Part shown: positions 35,111 to 44,590 of the stretch, in pieces
Layout: each line of letters starts with the position of its first letter
Position numbering within the stretch: position 1 is the stretch's first letter
From: Burkholderia singularis
Lineage (GTDB): Bacteria; Pseudomonadota; Gammaproteobacteria; Burkholderiales; Burkholderiaceae
Assembly: GCF_900176645.1 (NCBI RefSeq)
Contig: NZ_FXAN01000014.1
Span: 1 to 64,000 of the forward strand
DNA length: 64,000 nucleotides
Reading direction: 5' to 3'
Notes under the pieces: generated by a model
Databases searched by the model: none
What the model saw: only the letters and a program-made list of their open reading frames with translations
Told to the model about the DNA's origin: nothing
Program-made: the position numbers and the translations under genes

Positions 35111-36613
35111 ATGCAGGATCAGTACATCCTCGCGCTCGACCAAGGCACGACTAGCTCCCGCGCCATGCTGTTCGATCGACAAGGCAACATCGTGTCGATC
35201 GCGCAAAAGGAATTCGCGCAGATCTACCCGCAGCCGGGCTGGGTCGAGCACGATCCGCAGGAAATCTGGTCGACGCAGGCGGGCGTCGCAGCTGAAGCCG
35301 TCACGCGGGTCGGCCTGAACGGCACGGCGATCGCCGCGATCGGCATCACCAACCAGCGCGAGACGACCATCGTCTGGGATCGCGACACGGGCCTGCCGGT
35401 CTATAACGCGATCGTCTGGCAGGATCGCCGCACCGCCGATTTCTGCGACCAATTGAAGGCGCAGGGCTTGAGCGAAAAGGTGCGGGCGAAAACCGGCTTG
35501 CCGATCGACGCGTACTTCTCGGCGACCAAGATCCGCTGGATTCTCGACAACGTCGACGGTGCGCGCGAGAAGGCGCGCCAGGGCAAGCTCGCGTTCGGCA
35601 CGGTCGACAGCTGGCTCGTGTGGAACTTCACCAAGCACGAACTGCACGTGACCGACGTGACGAACGCGTCGCGCACGATGCTCTTCAACATCCACACGCT
35701 CGACTGGGACGACGAGTTGCTCACCGCGCTCGATATCCCGCGCAGCATGCTGCCGCAGGTGAAGGCGTCGTCCGAGATCTACGGCCACACGAAGACCACG
35801 GTGTTCGCGTCGAAACTGCCGCTCGCCGGCATCGCGGGCGACCAGCAAGCGGCGCTCTTCGGCCAGATGTGCACGACGTCCGGCATGGTGAAGAACACCT
35901 ACGGCACCGGCTGCTTCCTGATGATGAACACCGGCGACAAGCCGATCGAGTCGAAGAACAATCTCGTCACGACGATCGCCTGGCAAGTGGACGGCAAGAC
36001 AGCGTACGCGCTCGAAGGCAGCATCTTCATCGCGGGCGCGGTCGTCCAGTGGCTGCGCGACGGCCTCGGCATCATCAAGAGCGCCTCGGAGATCGAAGCG
36101 CTCGCAAACAGCGTCGCGCATACCGACGGCGTCTATCTGGTGCCCGCTTTCGCCGGCCTCGGCGCGCCGCACTGGAACGCGCGCGCGCGCGGCTCGCTGT
36201 TCGGCGTCACGCGCGGCACGACCTCCGCGCATCTGGCGCGCGCGGCGCTCGATTCGATCGCCTACCAGTCGCTCGACGTGCTGAAGGCGATGGAAGCCGA
36301 TTCGGGCATCCGGATCGGCGAGCTGCGCGTCGACGGCGGGGCGAGCGCGAACAACCTGCTGATGCAGTTCCAGGCCGATCTGCTCGGCGTGGACGTGGTG
36401 CGTCCGCGCATCACCGAAACGACCGCGCTCGGCGCCGCATATCTCGCGGGCCTCGCCATCGGCTACTGGGGCAGCATCGACGAAGTGCGCAGCCAATGGC
36501 AGCTCGAGCACCGCTTCGCGCCGGCGATGCCAAGCGCGCAGGTCGACACCTGCCTCGCGGGCTGGCAGCGCGCCGTGCGCGCGGCCAAGGCGTGGGCGGA
36601 CGACACGCACTGA
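35111..36613 (+). CDS. glpK: Glycerol kinase
   Basis: Phosphorylates glycerol to glycerol 3-phosphate using ATP; FGGY kinase family, 500 residues (the usual length). It opens with [19 protein letters not shown], the phosphate-binding loop, with [14 protein letters not shown], a glycerol-site region, soon after. The second half has [11 protein letters not shown] and [19 protein letters not shown], the FGGY signature 2 region. Three in-frame ATGs exist (35096, 35102, 35111); GGAG at 35098-35101 is spaced nine bases from the third, which I use. It lies between glpD and glpF. Confidence 0.94.
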   Translation: MQDQYILALDQGTTSSRAMLFDRQGNIVSIAQKEFAQIYPQPGWVEHDPQEIWSTQAGVAAEAVTRVGLNGTAIAAIGITNQRETTIVWDRDTGLPVYNAIVWQDRRTADFCDQLKAQGLSEKVRAKTGLPIDAYFSATKIRWILDNVDGAREKARQGKLAFGTVDSWLVWNFTKHELHVTDVTNASRTMLFNIHTLDWDDELLTALDIPRSMLPQVKASSEIYGHTKTTVFASKLPLAGIAGDQQAALFGQMCTTSGMVKNTYGTGCFLMMNTGDKPIESKNNLVTTIAWQVDGKTAYALEGSIFIAGAVVQWLRDGLGIIKSASEIEALANSVAHTDGVYLVPAFAGLGAPHWNARARGSLFGVTRGTTSAHLARAALDSIAYQSLDVLKAMEADSGIRIGELRVDGGASANNLLMQFQADLLGVDVVRPRITETTALGAAYLAGLAIGYWGSIDEVRSQWQLEHRFAPAMPSAQVDTCLAGWQRAVRAAKAWADDTH

Positions 36614-36737
36614 GCCGGCTCGATCCGATCCGGCTGAGCCGGCTGCATGCCGGCATCCATCACGAAAACGCATCACAACAAGCAGGCGGGCCGCGCGATA
36701 CGAGCCGCGAGCCCGCCGCAACGGTAGAGAGACAATC

Positions 36738-37454
36738 ATGTCACCATACATCGCAGAATTCATCGGCACGGCTTTGCTCGTGCTGCTCGGCAACGGCGCG
36801 GTCGCCAACGTGCTGCTTGCGAACACCAAAGGCAAAGGCGCCGACCTCATCGTCATCGTGATGGGCTGGGCGATGGCGGTGTTCGTCGCGGTCTACGTGA
36901 CCGCGTCGTTCTCCGGCGCGCACCTGAATCCGATCGTCACGATCAGCCTCGCGCTCGCGGGCAAGTTCGCTTGGTCGAAGGTGGCCGGCTATGTCGTATC
37001 GCAAATGCTGGGCGGCATGGCGGGCGCGCTGCTCGTCTGGCTCGCGTATCGCCAGCACTTCGCGAAGGAAGCCGATCCCGACCTGAAGCTCGCCGTGTTC
37101 TGCACCGCGCCCGCGATCCGCAGCGTCGCGCACAACGTGCTGACCGAAGCGATCTGTACGTTCGTGCTGATTCTCGGCGTGTTGTATCTCGCATCGCCGC
37201 AAGTCGGCCTAGGTGCGCTCGACGCGCTGCCCGTCGGCCTTCTGGTGCTCGGTATCGGCATCTCGCTCGGCGGACCGACGGGTTACGCGATGAGCCCCGC
37301 GCGCGACCTCTCGCCGCGCATCATGCACGCGCTGTTGCCGATTCCCGGCAAGCGCGACAGCGACTGGCGCTATGCGTGGATTCCGGTGATCGGCCCGCTC
37401 GTCGGCGGCGTGCTCGCGGCAAATCTCTATCTGTACCTGCACGCGACGCACTGA
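36738..37454 (+). CDS. glpF: Glycerol facilitator-like aquaglyceroporin
   Basis: A 238-residue MIP-family channel with six predicted membrane helices, allowing glycerol entry. The two pore-lining NPA boxes are both non-standard: the first reads NPI (Asn64, in GAHLNPIVTI) and the second SPA (Ser186, in GYAMSPARD). The Arg after the second box is kept, as is the Asp expected of glycerol facilitators. AGAGAG precedes the ATG. As the last gene of the glp cluster it is followed by a strong terminator. The product is shorter than E. coli GlpF (281), mainly through the loops and C-terminus. Confidence 0.9.
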   Translation: MSPYIAEFIGTALLVLLGNGAVANVLLANTKGKGADLIVIVMGWAMAVFVAVYVTASFSGAHLNPIVTISLALAGKFAWSKVAGYVVSQMLGGMAGALLVWLAYRQHFAKEADPDLKLAVFCTAPAIRSVAHNVLTEAICTFVLILGVLYLASPQVGLGALDALPVGLLVLGIGISLGGPTGYAMSPARDLSPRIMHALLPIPGKRDSDWRYAWIPVIGPLVGGVLAANLYLYLHATH

Positions 37455-37485
37455 GCCAAGCAGCGCGCCTCGGTACGAAATATCG

Positions 37486-37521
37486 CCCCTTCGCGCGGCA
37501 ATGCGCGAAGGGGTTTTTGTT
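37486..37521 (+). terminator. Intrinsic terminator after glpF
   Basis: A perfect 11-bp stem, CCCCTTCGCGC (37486-37496) with GCGCGAAGGGG (37503-37513), has a 6-base loop and is followed at once by TTTTTGTT. It closes the glp transcription unit. Confidence 0.95.
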
Positions 37522-37958
37522 GGAGCCGGCCTCGTCGGGCGCTTGAGTGGCGCTCGCCGGGCGCGGCGGACGAGCCTGCGGCAACAACGCGGCAGCGCCG
37601 GTTACCAGCACACGCCGCCCGGCCTGCTCGCCGCGACGGTTTGCGCCGATCGGCGCGCTCGGCGTCGCCGGCTGTTCGCCGCTCGCGCATCGAGCGGCGA
37701 TGATACACATTGCGCCCGCCACCGCGCGTCACCGATTCGTATGCCTCGGCAGCCTGGCTCAGCCGCTTGAGCCGTTACGCAAAGGGTCAAACGCGCGACG
37801 GGTACGCTGCGTGGATGGCGATGACCGCCAAGGCACCGCAACGGCCATCGCCGCCCCCACACCGCTGCGGCGCCGCACGCTTACGCTCGCACATCGAGCG
37901 TGCGCCGCGCCAAAGCACGTATCATGACGCTTCGTTGCATTCCTCATTCCGTTTCCCC
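37522..37958. other. Intergenic region, no gene recognised
   Basis: These 437 bases lie between the glpF terminator and the HAD hydrolase gene. Open frames here have no domain resemblance and poor codon bias. The promoter of the HAD gene must lie in this stretch, but no clear boxes were identified. Confidence 0.45.
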
Positions 37959-38645
37959 ATGCTTGACCATCTCATCTGCGATTGCGACGGCGTGCTCGTC
38001 GACAGTGAAGTGATCGCCGATCGCGTGCTGTTCGACACACTGTCCGCCACGTTCCCCGCGATCGATTTCGAGGCCGACGCAAAAGCCGCATTCGGCCAGC
38101 AAACGTCGCGCTTTCTAGCCGGCCTCGAAACGCGCCACGGCATCGTGATGCCGGCGGATTTTCTCGAGACGATCGAGCGCAACATCGAAATCGCGCTCGC
38201 GCAACAGCTCAAGCCGATCAACGGCGTGCGCGATGCATTGTCGAAAATTCCCCTGCCCGCGGCCGTCGTGTCGAACAGCCGCCTCGAGCGGGTGCGACGC
38301 TCGCTCGAACGCGCGTCGCTCACCGACGTATTCGGCGAGCGCATTTTCAGCGCGCAGCAAGTCGCGCGCCCCAAACCCTACCCGGATGTCTACCTGCATG
38401 CGGCCCAGGCGCTCGGCGTCGAGCCGGCGCGCTGCGTCGTGGTCGAGGACAGCGTGCCGGGGCTGAATGCGGCGCGCGCGGCCGGCATGAAGACGATCGC
38501 GTTCGTCGGCGCGAGCCACATTCCCGAAGGCTACGCGGATACGCTGCGCAACATGGGGATCGCGCGAATCATCGGTTCGATGGAGGAATTGCCCGCGCTC
38601 GTCGACGCGGGCATGCAAGGCAAGTTCGGCAACGCGCAGTCCTGA
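37959..38645 (+). CDS. HAD-superfamily sugar-phosphate phosphatase-like
   Basis: A 228-residue haloacid dehalogenase-like hydrolase (subfamily IA, with an alpha-helical cap). The four motifs are CDCDGVLVDSE (nucleophile Asp), VVSNS (motif II), the Lys in RPKPYPDVYL, and VVEDSVPG (metal-binding acids). It most resembles the YieH/phosphoglycolate-phosphatase-type enzymes acting on small sugar phosphates. The frame is open from 37710, but the ATG at 37959 places the nucleophile motif at the expected residue 8-10. Being beside the glp cluster suggests, but does not show, a glycerol phosphate or related substrate. Confidence 0.87.
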   Translation: MLDHLICDCDGVLVDSEVIADRVLFDTLSATFPAIDFEADAKAAFGQQTSRFLAGLETRHGIVMPADFLETIERNIEIALAQQLKPINGVRDALSKIPLPAAVVSNSRLERVRRSLERASLTDVFGERIFSAQQVARPKPYPDVYLHAAQALGVEPARCVVVEDSVPGLNAARAAGMKTIAFVGASHIPEGYADTLRNMGIARIIGSMEELPALVDAGMQGKFGNAQS

Positions 38646-38692
38646 AATCGCGCGCCCGGCCGCGATGCATGCGGCAGGCGCGCTACACCGGC

Positions 38693-39433
38693 TTACGCCG
38701 GGTCCGCGCAGTACGCGTCGTGCGCCTCCCGCGCTTCATGCTCGCGCAGCGCAGCAAGGCGCGCGCGAAACGCCACCAATTCGGCGATCGTCAGCATCGG
38801 CAGCCCATGCCGCTCGGCAAAGCGTTCGACATCCGCGCCGCGCGTCATCGTGCCGTCTGGATTCATCAGCTCGCACAGCACGCCCGCCGGCTGCAGGCCC
38901 GCGAGAATCGCGAGATCGACGGTGCCTTCGGTATGGCCGCGCCGCGCCAACACGCCGCCGGGCGCCGCGCGCAGCGGAAACACGTGGCCGGGGCGCACGA
39001 TATCGGACGGTTTCGCATCGTCGGCAATCGCCGCGCGGATCGTCGTCACGCGATCGGCCGCCGACACCCCCGTCGATACGCCGACGCGCGCCTCGATCGA
39101 CACCGTGAACGCCGTGCCGTTCCTGCTCTCGTTCAATACCGCCATCGGCGGCAATTCGAGCGCGCGCACCTTCGCATCGGTCAGGCACAGGCACACGATG
39201 CCGCTGCATTCGCGAATGAGCAGCGCCATCGTTTCGGTGCTCAACCGCTCGGCGGCGACGATCAGATCGGCTTCGTTCTCGCGATCGTGATCATCCTGCA
39301 GCACGACCGCGCGCCCGGCTCGCAATGCGGCGAGCGCGGCAGCGATGCGCGGTGGCACCGGTTCGGTTTCGAGCAACGGAAGATCGGAAAATGCATCGGC
39401 GGGAGCCGACGACAAAGGCAACGGAAAAGACAT
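38693..39433 (-). CDS. ribB: 3,4-dihydroxy-2-butanone-4-phosphate synthase
   Basis: Converts ribulose 5-phosphate to dihydroxybutanone phosphate and formate, a first-branch step of riboflavin synthesis. The active-site signature [12 protein letters not shown] (acidic metal-binding loop) lies near residue 48, followed by [10 protein letters not shown], and later [10 protein letters not shown] and [16 protein letters not shown]. At 246 residues it is a stand-alone RibB domain without the GTP cyclohydrolase II half. GAGGAG lies before the ATG at 39433. It sits downstream of an FMN riboswitch on the same strand, so it is feedback-controlled by FMN. Confidence 0.94.
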   Translation of the reverse strand: MSFPLPLSSAPADAFSDLPLLETEPVPPRIAAALAALRAGRAVVLQDDHDRENEADLIVAAERLSTETMALLIRECSGIVCLCLTDAKVRALELPPMAVLNESRNGTAFTVSIEARVGVSTGVSAADRVTTIRAAIADDAKPSDIVRPGHVFPLRAAPGGVLARRGHTEGTVDLAILAGLQPAGVLCELMNPDGTMTRGADVERFAERHGLPMLTIAELVAFRARLAALREHEAREAHDAYCADPA

Positions 39434-39840
39434 GATGTGAAACGCTCCTCGCGGATAAGAATTGGGCGAAAAACGTTTCAGGGCTTTGCAAATAGACAGC
39501 GCGACGCCGCCGGCGCGGCACGCGGACAACACCGCGCGCCAGACGAGGTCGCGCACTGGACCATCTGCACATCTTCTTTCATCCGGACTGTGACCGTCGG
39601 CTCTGGCATCGGACCAGATCTGCTGACCCCGCGCATCATCGCGCGGGCGCTCGCGGGCTTGCCGGCACTAGGCCGGCCTACCGCCGGTGGGGAATTCCGC
39701 CCCGCCCTGAAGACGTATGGATGCCGGATCGACCGGCGGATGAAGCATACAACAGCGCGGAAATCGCCGCAGCGAGAACCCGCCAAAACCCTACTGAAGA
39801 CACTGTCTAAACCGGCGCGCTTGCCGCGCCGGGCAAGCCG
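39434..39840. other. ribB leader and intergenic region
   Basis: This 407-base stretch holds the FMN riboswitch (39573-39715) and, between it and ribB, about 140 bases of leader that presumably contain the expression platform. From 39716 to 39840 it should contain the ribB promoter and the end of the cupin regulator's transcript. No gene is seen. Confidence 0.6.
39573..39715 (-). promoter_or_regulatory. FMN riboswitch (RFN element)
   Basis: On the minus strand the conserved RFN parts occur in order: TCTTCAGGGCGGGGCGGAA, TTCCCCACCGGCGGT, a variable GGCC hairpin, AGCCCGCGAGC, a second variable stem, CAGATCTGGTCCGATGCC, AGAGCCGACGGTCACAGT and CCGGATGAAAGAAG. This is the canonical FMN aptamer. 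It precedes ribB and would shut expression when FMN is plentiful. Confidence 0.97.
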
Positions 39841-40500
39841 CTATGCCGGCACCTGCCAGCGCGGCGGAATCTCCGCATTCACCGTGACGCGAAACGCGCG
39901 CGCCTCGGTATCGCCCGGGTTGCGCAGCGTGTACGGCTGATCGGCGTCGAACACGATGGCGTCGCCCGTCGCGAGCAATTGGCGGCGATCATGCACGCTC
40001 AGCTCGAGCGTGCCTTCGCTGACGACGAGATTGATGCTCGTGCCCGGCGCGCGCGGCGTACCGGCCTCGGTATGCAGCGGCGAAATGCGCAACTCGTGGA
40101 ATTCGGCAACGGCGGATTCGCCTTCCGGATAAAGCGCGCGCGCGGAGAAACGCCCATTCGAGCTGACGACGCGCACCGCACGATCGGCGGCCAGATGCTC
40201 GAAGCCGTTGAGCGCATGCCGCCGCAGAAACGCGGCGACCGATACCTTCAGCGCCGCCGCGACCTTGCAGAGCACCTTGATCGATGGCACGCTGCGCGCC
40301 GATTCGATCTGCGCGAGCATCGCGCGCGACACGCCGGACAGCCGCGCGAGCGCATCGAGCGACAACTGGCGCTCGGCGCGCAAGCGGGCGAGATTCACGC
40401 CAACGAGCCGCTCGAGCGCGTCGAATTCATGCGAAGCCGCAGCCGACGCGGCGGCATCCGTGGAAGACACTTCGCGCACGAGCGCCAACGGAGAATACAT
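39841..40500 (-). CDS. XRE-cupin transcriptional regulator
   Basis: A 219-residue regulator with an N-terminal lambda-repressor-like helix-turn-helix (RLRAERQLSLDALARLSGVS then RAMLAQIESARSVPSI) and a C-terminal small cupin domain (EGTLELSVHDRRQLLATGDAIVF). Such proteins sense small molecules and often govern amino acid or polyamine metabolism or a nearby exporter. The ATG at 40500 is preferred to upstream in-frame codons. It is 130 bases downstream of an MFS transporter on the same strand. Direct repeats GTTATC at 40580-40585 and 40594-40599 lie upstream and may be its own operator. Confidence 0.87.
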   Translation of the reverse strand: MYSPLALVREVSSTDAAASAAASHEFDALERLVGVNLARLRAERQLSLDALARLSGVSRAMLAQIESARSVPSIKVLCKVAAALKVSVAAFLRRHALNGFEHLAADRAVRVVSSNGRFSARALYPEGESAVAEFHELRISPLHTEAGTPRAPGTSINLVVSEGTLELSVHDRRQLLATGDAIVFDADQPYTLRNPGDTEARAFRVTVNAEIPPRWQVPA

Positions 40501-40630
40501 GACGTTACCTCCAAGGCCACAACCAGCCCAGAACTCAAGTGAGGCAAGACTAGCACCCGCGTCGCGCCGGTCAAACAAAGTTATCTTCACACTGTTATCA
40601 GGATTGCAGAGGACAGCGCGCCGCCGTATG

Positions 40631-41803
40631 TCATCGCGCCGCTGCAGCCGCCCCGGCCGACGCTCGCGCATCGAGCCGCGCGGCGAGCGTCGTGACCGCG
40701 ATCGCCGCGAGCGTGACAGCGGCCGCCACCCAGGGCAGCGCATCGAGCGCCAAGCCGTGCGTAAGCGCGACGCCGCCCAGCCACGCACCGCCCGCATTGC
40801 CCGCGTTGAACGCGCCGATATTGAGCGTCGACGCGAGATTCGGCGCATGCGCAGCCTTCTCGACGACGCGCATCTGCAACGGCGGCACCGTCGCGAACGC
40901 GGCGATCCCCCAAACGAACACAGTGACGGCGGCCGCGACGGGCAGATGGCTGGTTCTCGCGAACACCGCCATTACCGCCGCGAGCACAGCAAGGATCGCG
41001 ATCAGCGAGCGCATCAACGCGCGATCCGCGAGCCTGCCGCCAATCATGTTGCCGATCGTGAGCCCGACGCCGAACAGCACGAGGATCAATGCGACCGAAC
41101 GCGGCGCGAAACCCGTCACGTCCTCGAGAATCGGCGTGATATACGTGAACACGACGAACACGCCGCCGAAGCCGAGCACCGTCATCGCGAGCGCGAGCCA
41201 TACCTGCGGCTCTTTCAGCACGCTCAGCTCGCGGCCGAACGCGACGCGCGCCGCATCGGGCTGCTTCGGCACGAGCGCGGCGATACCCGCGAGCGACGCG
41301 ACGCCAAGCGCCGCGACGATCCAGAACGTCGTGCGCCAGCCGAGCGTCTGGCCGACGAAGGTGCCGAACGGTACGCCGAGCACGGTCGCGAGCGTGAGCC
41401 CGGTAAACATCAATGCGATCGCGCTCGCCCGCTTGGTCGGCGGCACCAGCGATGCGGCGACGACCGAGCCGATCCCGAAAAACGAGCCGTGCGCGAACGA
41501 TGTGACCACGCGCGCGACCATCAGCATGGCGTAGCCGTGCGCAAGCGCGCACAGCACGTTGCCGACGATGAAGATCGCCATCAGCCATTGCAGCGCCGCC
41601 TTGCGCGGCATCCAGCTCGTAAGCACGGCAAGAAGCGGCGCCCCCGCCGCGACGCCGAGCGCGTAGCCGCTCACGAGCAGGCCGGCGGCGGGCAGCGTCA
41701 CCGCGAGGTCGCGCGCGACATCGGGCAGCAAGCCCATGATGACGAATTCGGTGGTGCCGATCGCGAAAGCGCTGATCGCGAGTGCGAGCAACGGTAAAGG
41801 CAT
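40631..41803 (-). CDS. MFS transporter, DHA1 drug:H+ antiporter type
   Basis: A 390-residue inner-membrane transporter with about 12 helices. The start, FAIGTTEFVIMGLLPDVARD, matches the AraJ/YdhP/NepI group of the DHA1 family, and the helix 5 antiporter motif region is GLTLATVLGVPFGTFVG. The substrate is unknown; relatives export arabinose-like sugars, purine ribonucleosides or drugs. AGGAGAATTCC before the ATG at 41803 fixes the start. It is divergent from a LysR regulator 157 bases away, which probably controls it. Confidence 0.9.
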   Translation of the reverse strand: MPLPLLALAISAFAIGTTEFVIMGLLPDVARDLAVTLPAAGLLVSGYALGVAAGAPLLAVLTSWMPRKAALQWLMAIFIVGNVLCALAHGYAMLMVARVVTSFAHGSFFGIGSVVAASLVPPTKRASAIALMFTGLTLATVLGVPFGTFVGQTLGWRTTFWIVAALGVASLAGIAALVPKQPDAARVAFGRELSVLKEPQVWLALAMTVLGFGGVFVVFTYITPILEDVTGFAPRSVALILVLFGVGLTIGNMIGGRLADRALMRSLIAILAVLAAVMAVFARTSHLPVAAAVTVFVWGIAAFATVPPLQMRVVEKAAHAPNLASTLNIGAFNAGNAGGAWLGGVALTHGLALDALPWVAAAVTLAAIAVTTLAARLDARASAGAAAAAR

Positions 41804-41926
41804 GGAATTCTCCTGATCCAAGTTCTGATGCAAATCCTGACGGCAAGCGCGGCGTCACCGTTTATCCCGCACCGCAACGAGCGCGCATTGTCTCGAATCA
41901 GTGAATTTTTGATAATGGGCGTAGCA

Positions 41927-41943
41927 TTTGAAGCATTTTCAAA
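41927..41943. promoter_or_regulatory. Candidate LysR-type binding site
   Basis: TTTGAA (41927-41932) and TTCAAA (41938-41943) form a perfect inverted repeat with a 5-base spacer, containing a T-N11-A type core. It lies between the divergent MFS and LysR genes, 18 bases before the LysR start codon: the usual position for a LysR autoregulatory site. Confidence 0.6.
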
Positions 41944-41960
41944 CGCCGTTGAAAAATCGC

Positions 41961-42893
41961 ATGGACCGACTGGGAGATATCCGCTTGTTCGTCGAGGCTG
42001 CGGAACTGGGCAGCCTGTCGGCTGCGGGACGCAAGCTCAACTTGACGCCCGCCGCCGCGAGCGCGCGGCTTGCGAAGCTCGAGGCACAGGTGTCGACGCG
42101 CCTGTTCGAGCGCTCGACGCGCCGGCTGCGGCTCACCGACGAGGGGCGGCTCTATCTGAACTGCTGCCGCCAAGCGCTGCAGGCGCTCGACGACGCCGAC
42201 GCGATGCTGCAGGAGGGCCGCCATGCCGTGAGCGGCAAGGTGCGGCTGTCGTCGACGTCGGATTTCGGCCGCCATCTGCTGCTCGACTGGCTCGACGCCT
42301 TCATCGTCCGCTATCCGGACATGCGGTTTTCGCTCACGGCGTCCGATTCGTCGTCGAATCTGTGGCAGGACGAGATCGACCTCGCGATCCGCTTCGCGGC
42401 GCCGCCGGACGGCGCGCTCGTCGCGCGGCGCCTCGCGACGAACCGGCGCGTGCTGTGCGCGTCGCCCGCGTTCGTCGCGGCGCACGGCACGCCGAAGGAC
42501 CCGCACGATCTGGCGCGTTTTCCGTGCAACGTAATCACGATCGCGTCCGGGCCGCTGAACGTGTGGCGCTTCACGCGCGGCGACGAAACGCAAACCTACA
42601 CCGTGCCGCTCGATAACGCGCACGAGACGAACGACGGCGGCCTCACGCGCGAATGGACGATCCGCGGCTACGGGATCGCGCTGAAATCGATCTGGGATAT
42701 CGCGGACGACGTCCGCGCGGGCCGTCTACAAGTGCTGCTGCCCGACTGGCGGCACCACGATGCGCCGCTGCACGCGATCTATCACAGCAAGCGCTACATG
42801 CCGCCGCGCGTGCGCGTGCTGCTCGATTACCTCGTCGAGCGCTTCGCGCAGGAAGAAGCCGCGCTCGACGATTTATTGAACGCGTGCCGGTGA
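41961..42893 (+). CDS. LysR family transcriptional regulator
   Basis: A 310-residue LysR-type regulator. The N-terminal helix-turn-helix (MDRLGDIRLFVEAAELGSLS then AAGRKLNLTPAAASARLAKL) is followed by the effector-binding domain from GKVRLSSTSDFGRHLLL. A TTG-started extension at 41928 would add 11 residues and is judged less likely than the ATG at 41961, which gives the standard N-terminus. It is divergent from the MFS exporter gene and likely activates or represses it in response to an exported compound. Confidence 0.9.
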   Translation: MDRLGDIRLFVEAAELGSLSAAGRKLNLTPAAASARLAKLEAQVSTRLFERSTRRLRLTDEGRLYLNCCRQALQALDDADAMLQEGRHAVSGKVRLSSTSDFGRHLLLDWLDAFIVRYPDMRFSLTASDSSSNLWQDEIDLAIRFAAPPDGALVARRLATNRRVLCASPAFVAAHGTPKDPHDLARFPCNVITIASGPLNVWRFTRGDETQTYTVPLDNAHETNDGGLTREWTIRGYGIALKSIWDIADDVRAGRLQVLLPDWRHHDAPLHAIYHSKRYMPPRVRVLLDYLVERFAQEEAALDDLLNACR

Positions 42894-43007
42894 CGCGGGC
42901 GGGCCGGCGTACCGGCCAGGCCGGTGCGCCCGAATCCGCGCGACGCGGCCGCACCGCCAACGCCGTTGCCTATCCGGTTTCATCGCTCGCCGGGCGCCCC
43001 GAAAAGC

Positions 43008-43013
43008 TATAAT
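43008..43013 (+). promoter_or_regulatory. Consensus -10 box upstream of miaB
   Basis: A perfect TATAAT lies 140 bases before the miaB start codon in an otherwise GC-rich gap. No good -35 box is found at the normal distance upstream, so the assignment rests on the -10 box alone. Confidence 0.45.
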
Positions 43014-43153
43014 AGAAAGCTTTCCCGGCGGCATCCTCCCCTCGCGACGCGCACATCGGCACCTGCGGCCGTGCGCGCCGCGTCGCACCGATCCGTCCCC
43101 CCAATCGATTTGAACGACGCCCCCAGGTCAACCACTGCGAACGGCGAACCCTC

Positions 43154-44554
43154 ATGACCAAAAAAGTTTACGTCAAGACCTTCGGCTGCCAGATGAACGA
43201 GTACGACTCGGACAAAATGGTCGACGTGCTCCACGCCGCCGAAGGGCTGGAGAAGACCGACTCCCCCGAGGACGCGGACATCATCCTGTTCAACACCTGC
43301 TCGGTGCGCGAGAAGGCGCAGGAGAAAGTGTTTTCCGATCTCGGCCGCGTGCGCGAGCTGAAGGAGGCCAAGCCGGATCTGTTGATCGGCGTCGGCGGCT
43401 GCGTCGCGAGCCAGGAAGGCGCGTCGATCGTCGCGCGCGCGCCTTACGTCGATCTGGTGTTCGGCCCGCAAACGCTGCACCGGCTGCCGAAGATGATCGA
43501 CGCGCGCCGCGCAAGCGGCCGTGCGCAAGTCGACATCACGTTTCCCGAAATCGAGAAGTTCGATCATCTGCCGCCCGCGCGCGTCGAGGGGCCGAGCGCG
43601 TTCGTGTCGATCATGGAAGGCTGCAGCAAGTTCTGCAGCTACTGCGTCGTGCCGTATACGCGCGGCGACGAAGTGTCGCGTCCGCTCGACGACGTGCTGA
43701 CCGAAATTGCCGGCCTCGCCGACCAGGGCGTGCGCGAGGTGACGCTGCTTGGCCAGAACGTGAACGCCTATCGCGGCGCGCTGACCCGCGGCTCGTCCGC
43801 CAAGGGGGCTTCGTCCGGATCGCACGAGATCGCCGATTTCGCCACGCTGATCGAATACGTCGCCGAGATTCCCGGCATCGAGCGCATCCGTTACACGACG
43901 TCTCATCCGAAGGAGTTCACGCAGCGGCTGATCGACGTCTACGCGAAGGTCGACAAGCTCGTCGATCACCTGCACCTGCCGGTCCAGCACGGCTGCGACC
44001 GGATTCTGATGGCCATGAAACGCGGCTACACGGTGCTCGAATACAAATCGGTGATTCGCAAGCTGCGCGCGATCCGCCCGAATCTCTCGCTGTCGACCGA
44101 CATCATCGTCGGCTTTCCCGGCGAGACCGACGCCGATTTCGACAAGACGATGAAACTCGTCGACGAAATGAACTACGACACCAGCTTCTCGTTCATCTAC
44201 AGCCCGCGCCCCGGCACGCCGGCCGCGAACCTCGCGGACGACACGCCGCGCGAGATCAAGCTCAAACGGCTGCAACATCTGCAAGCGACCATCGATGCGA
44301 ACGTCGTCCGGATCAGCCAGGCGATGGTCGGCAAGGTCGAGCGGATTCTCGTCGAAGGGCCGTCGCGCAAGGATCCGAACGAACTCGCGGGACGCACCGA
44401 GAACAACCGGGTCGTCAATTTCCCCGCCCCCGTCGCATCGCACCCGCGCCTGATCGGCCAGATGGTCGACGTGACGATCAATCACGCTTATCCGCATTCG
44501 CTGCGCGGCGAGCTGGTGCTCGCGCACGACGATGCAAGCACGAACACGCATTGA
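43154..44554 (+). CDS. miaB: tRNA-2-methylthio-N6-dimethylallyladenosine synthase
   Basis: A radical-SAM methylthiotransferase modifying i6A37 of tRNAs, 466 residues. The N-terminal domain holds three cysteines binding the second cluster: [24 protein letters not shown] and GVGGCVASQ. The radical SAM motif CSKFCSYC lies near residue 157, and a C-terminal TRAM domain follows (residues about 390-460). Length and motif order fit MiaB well. It is the first gene of a conserved run with ybeZ and ybeY. Confidence 0.96.
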   Translation: MTKKVYVKTFGCQMNEYDSDKMVDVLHAAEGLEKTDSPEDADIILFNTCSVREKAQEKVFSDLGRVRELKEAKPDLLIGVGGCVASQEGASIVARAPYVDLVFGPQTLHRLPKMIDARRASGRAQVDITFPEIEKFDHLPPARVEGPSAFVSIMEGCSKFCSYCVVPYTRGDEVSRPLDDVLTEIAGLADQGVREVTLLGQNVNAYRGALTRGSSAKGASSGSHEIADFATLIEYVAEIPGIERIRYTTSHPKEFTQRLIDVYAKVDKLVDHLHLPVQHGCDRILMAMKRGYTVLEYKSVIRKLRAIRPNLSLSTDIIVGFPGETDADFDKTMKLVDEMNYDTSFSFIYSPRPGTPAANLADDTPREIKLKRLQHLQATIDANVVRISQAMVGKVERILVEGPSRKDPNELAGRTENNRVVNFPAPVASHPRLIGQMVDVTINHAYPHSLRGELVLAHDDASTNTH

Positions 44555-44590
44555 CGCGATACCCCGCCATCGCTGGAGCCTGACGCCACT

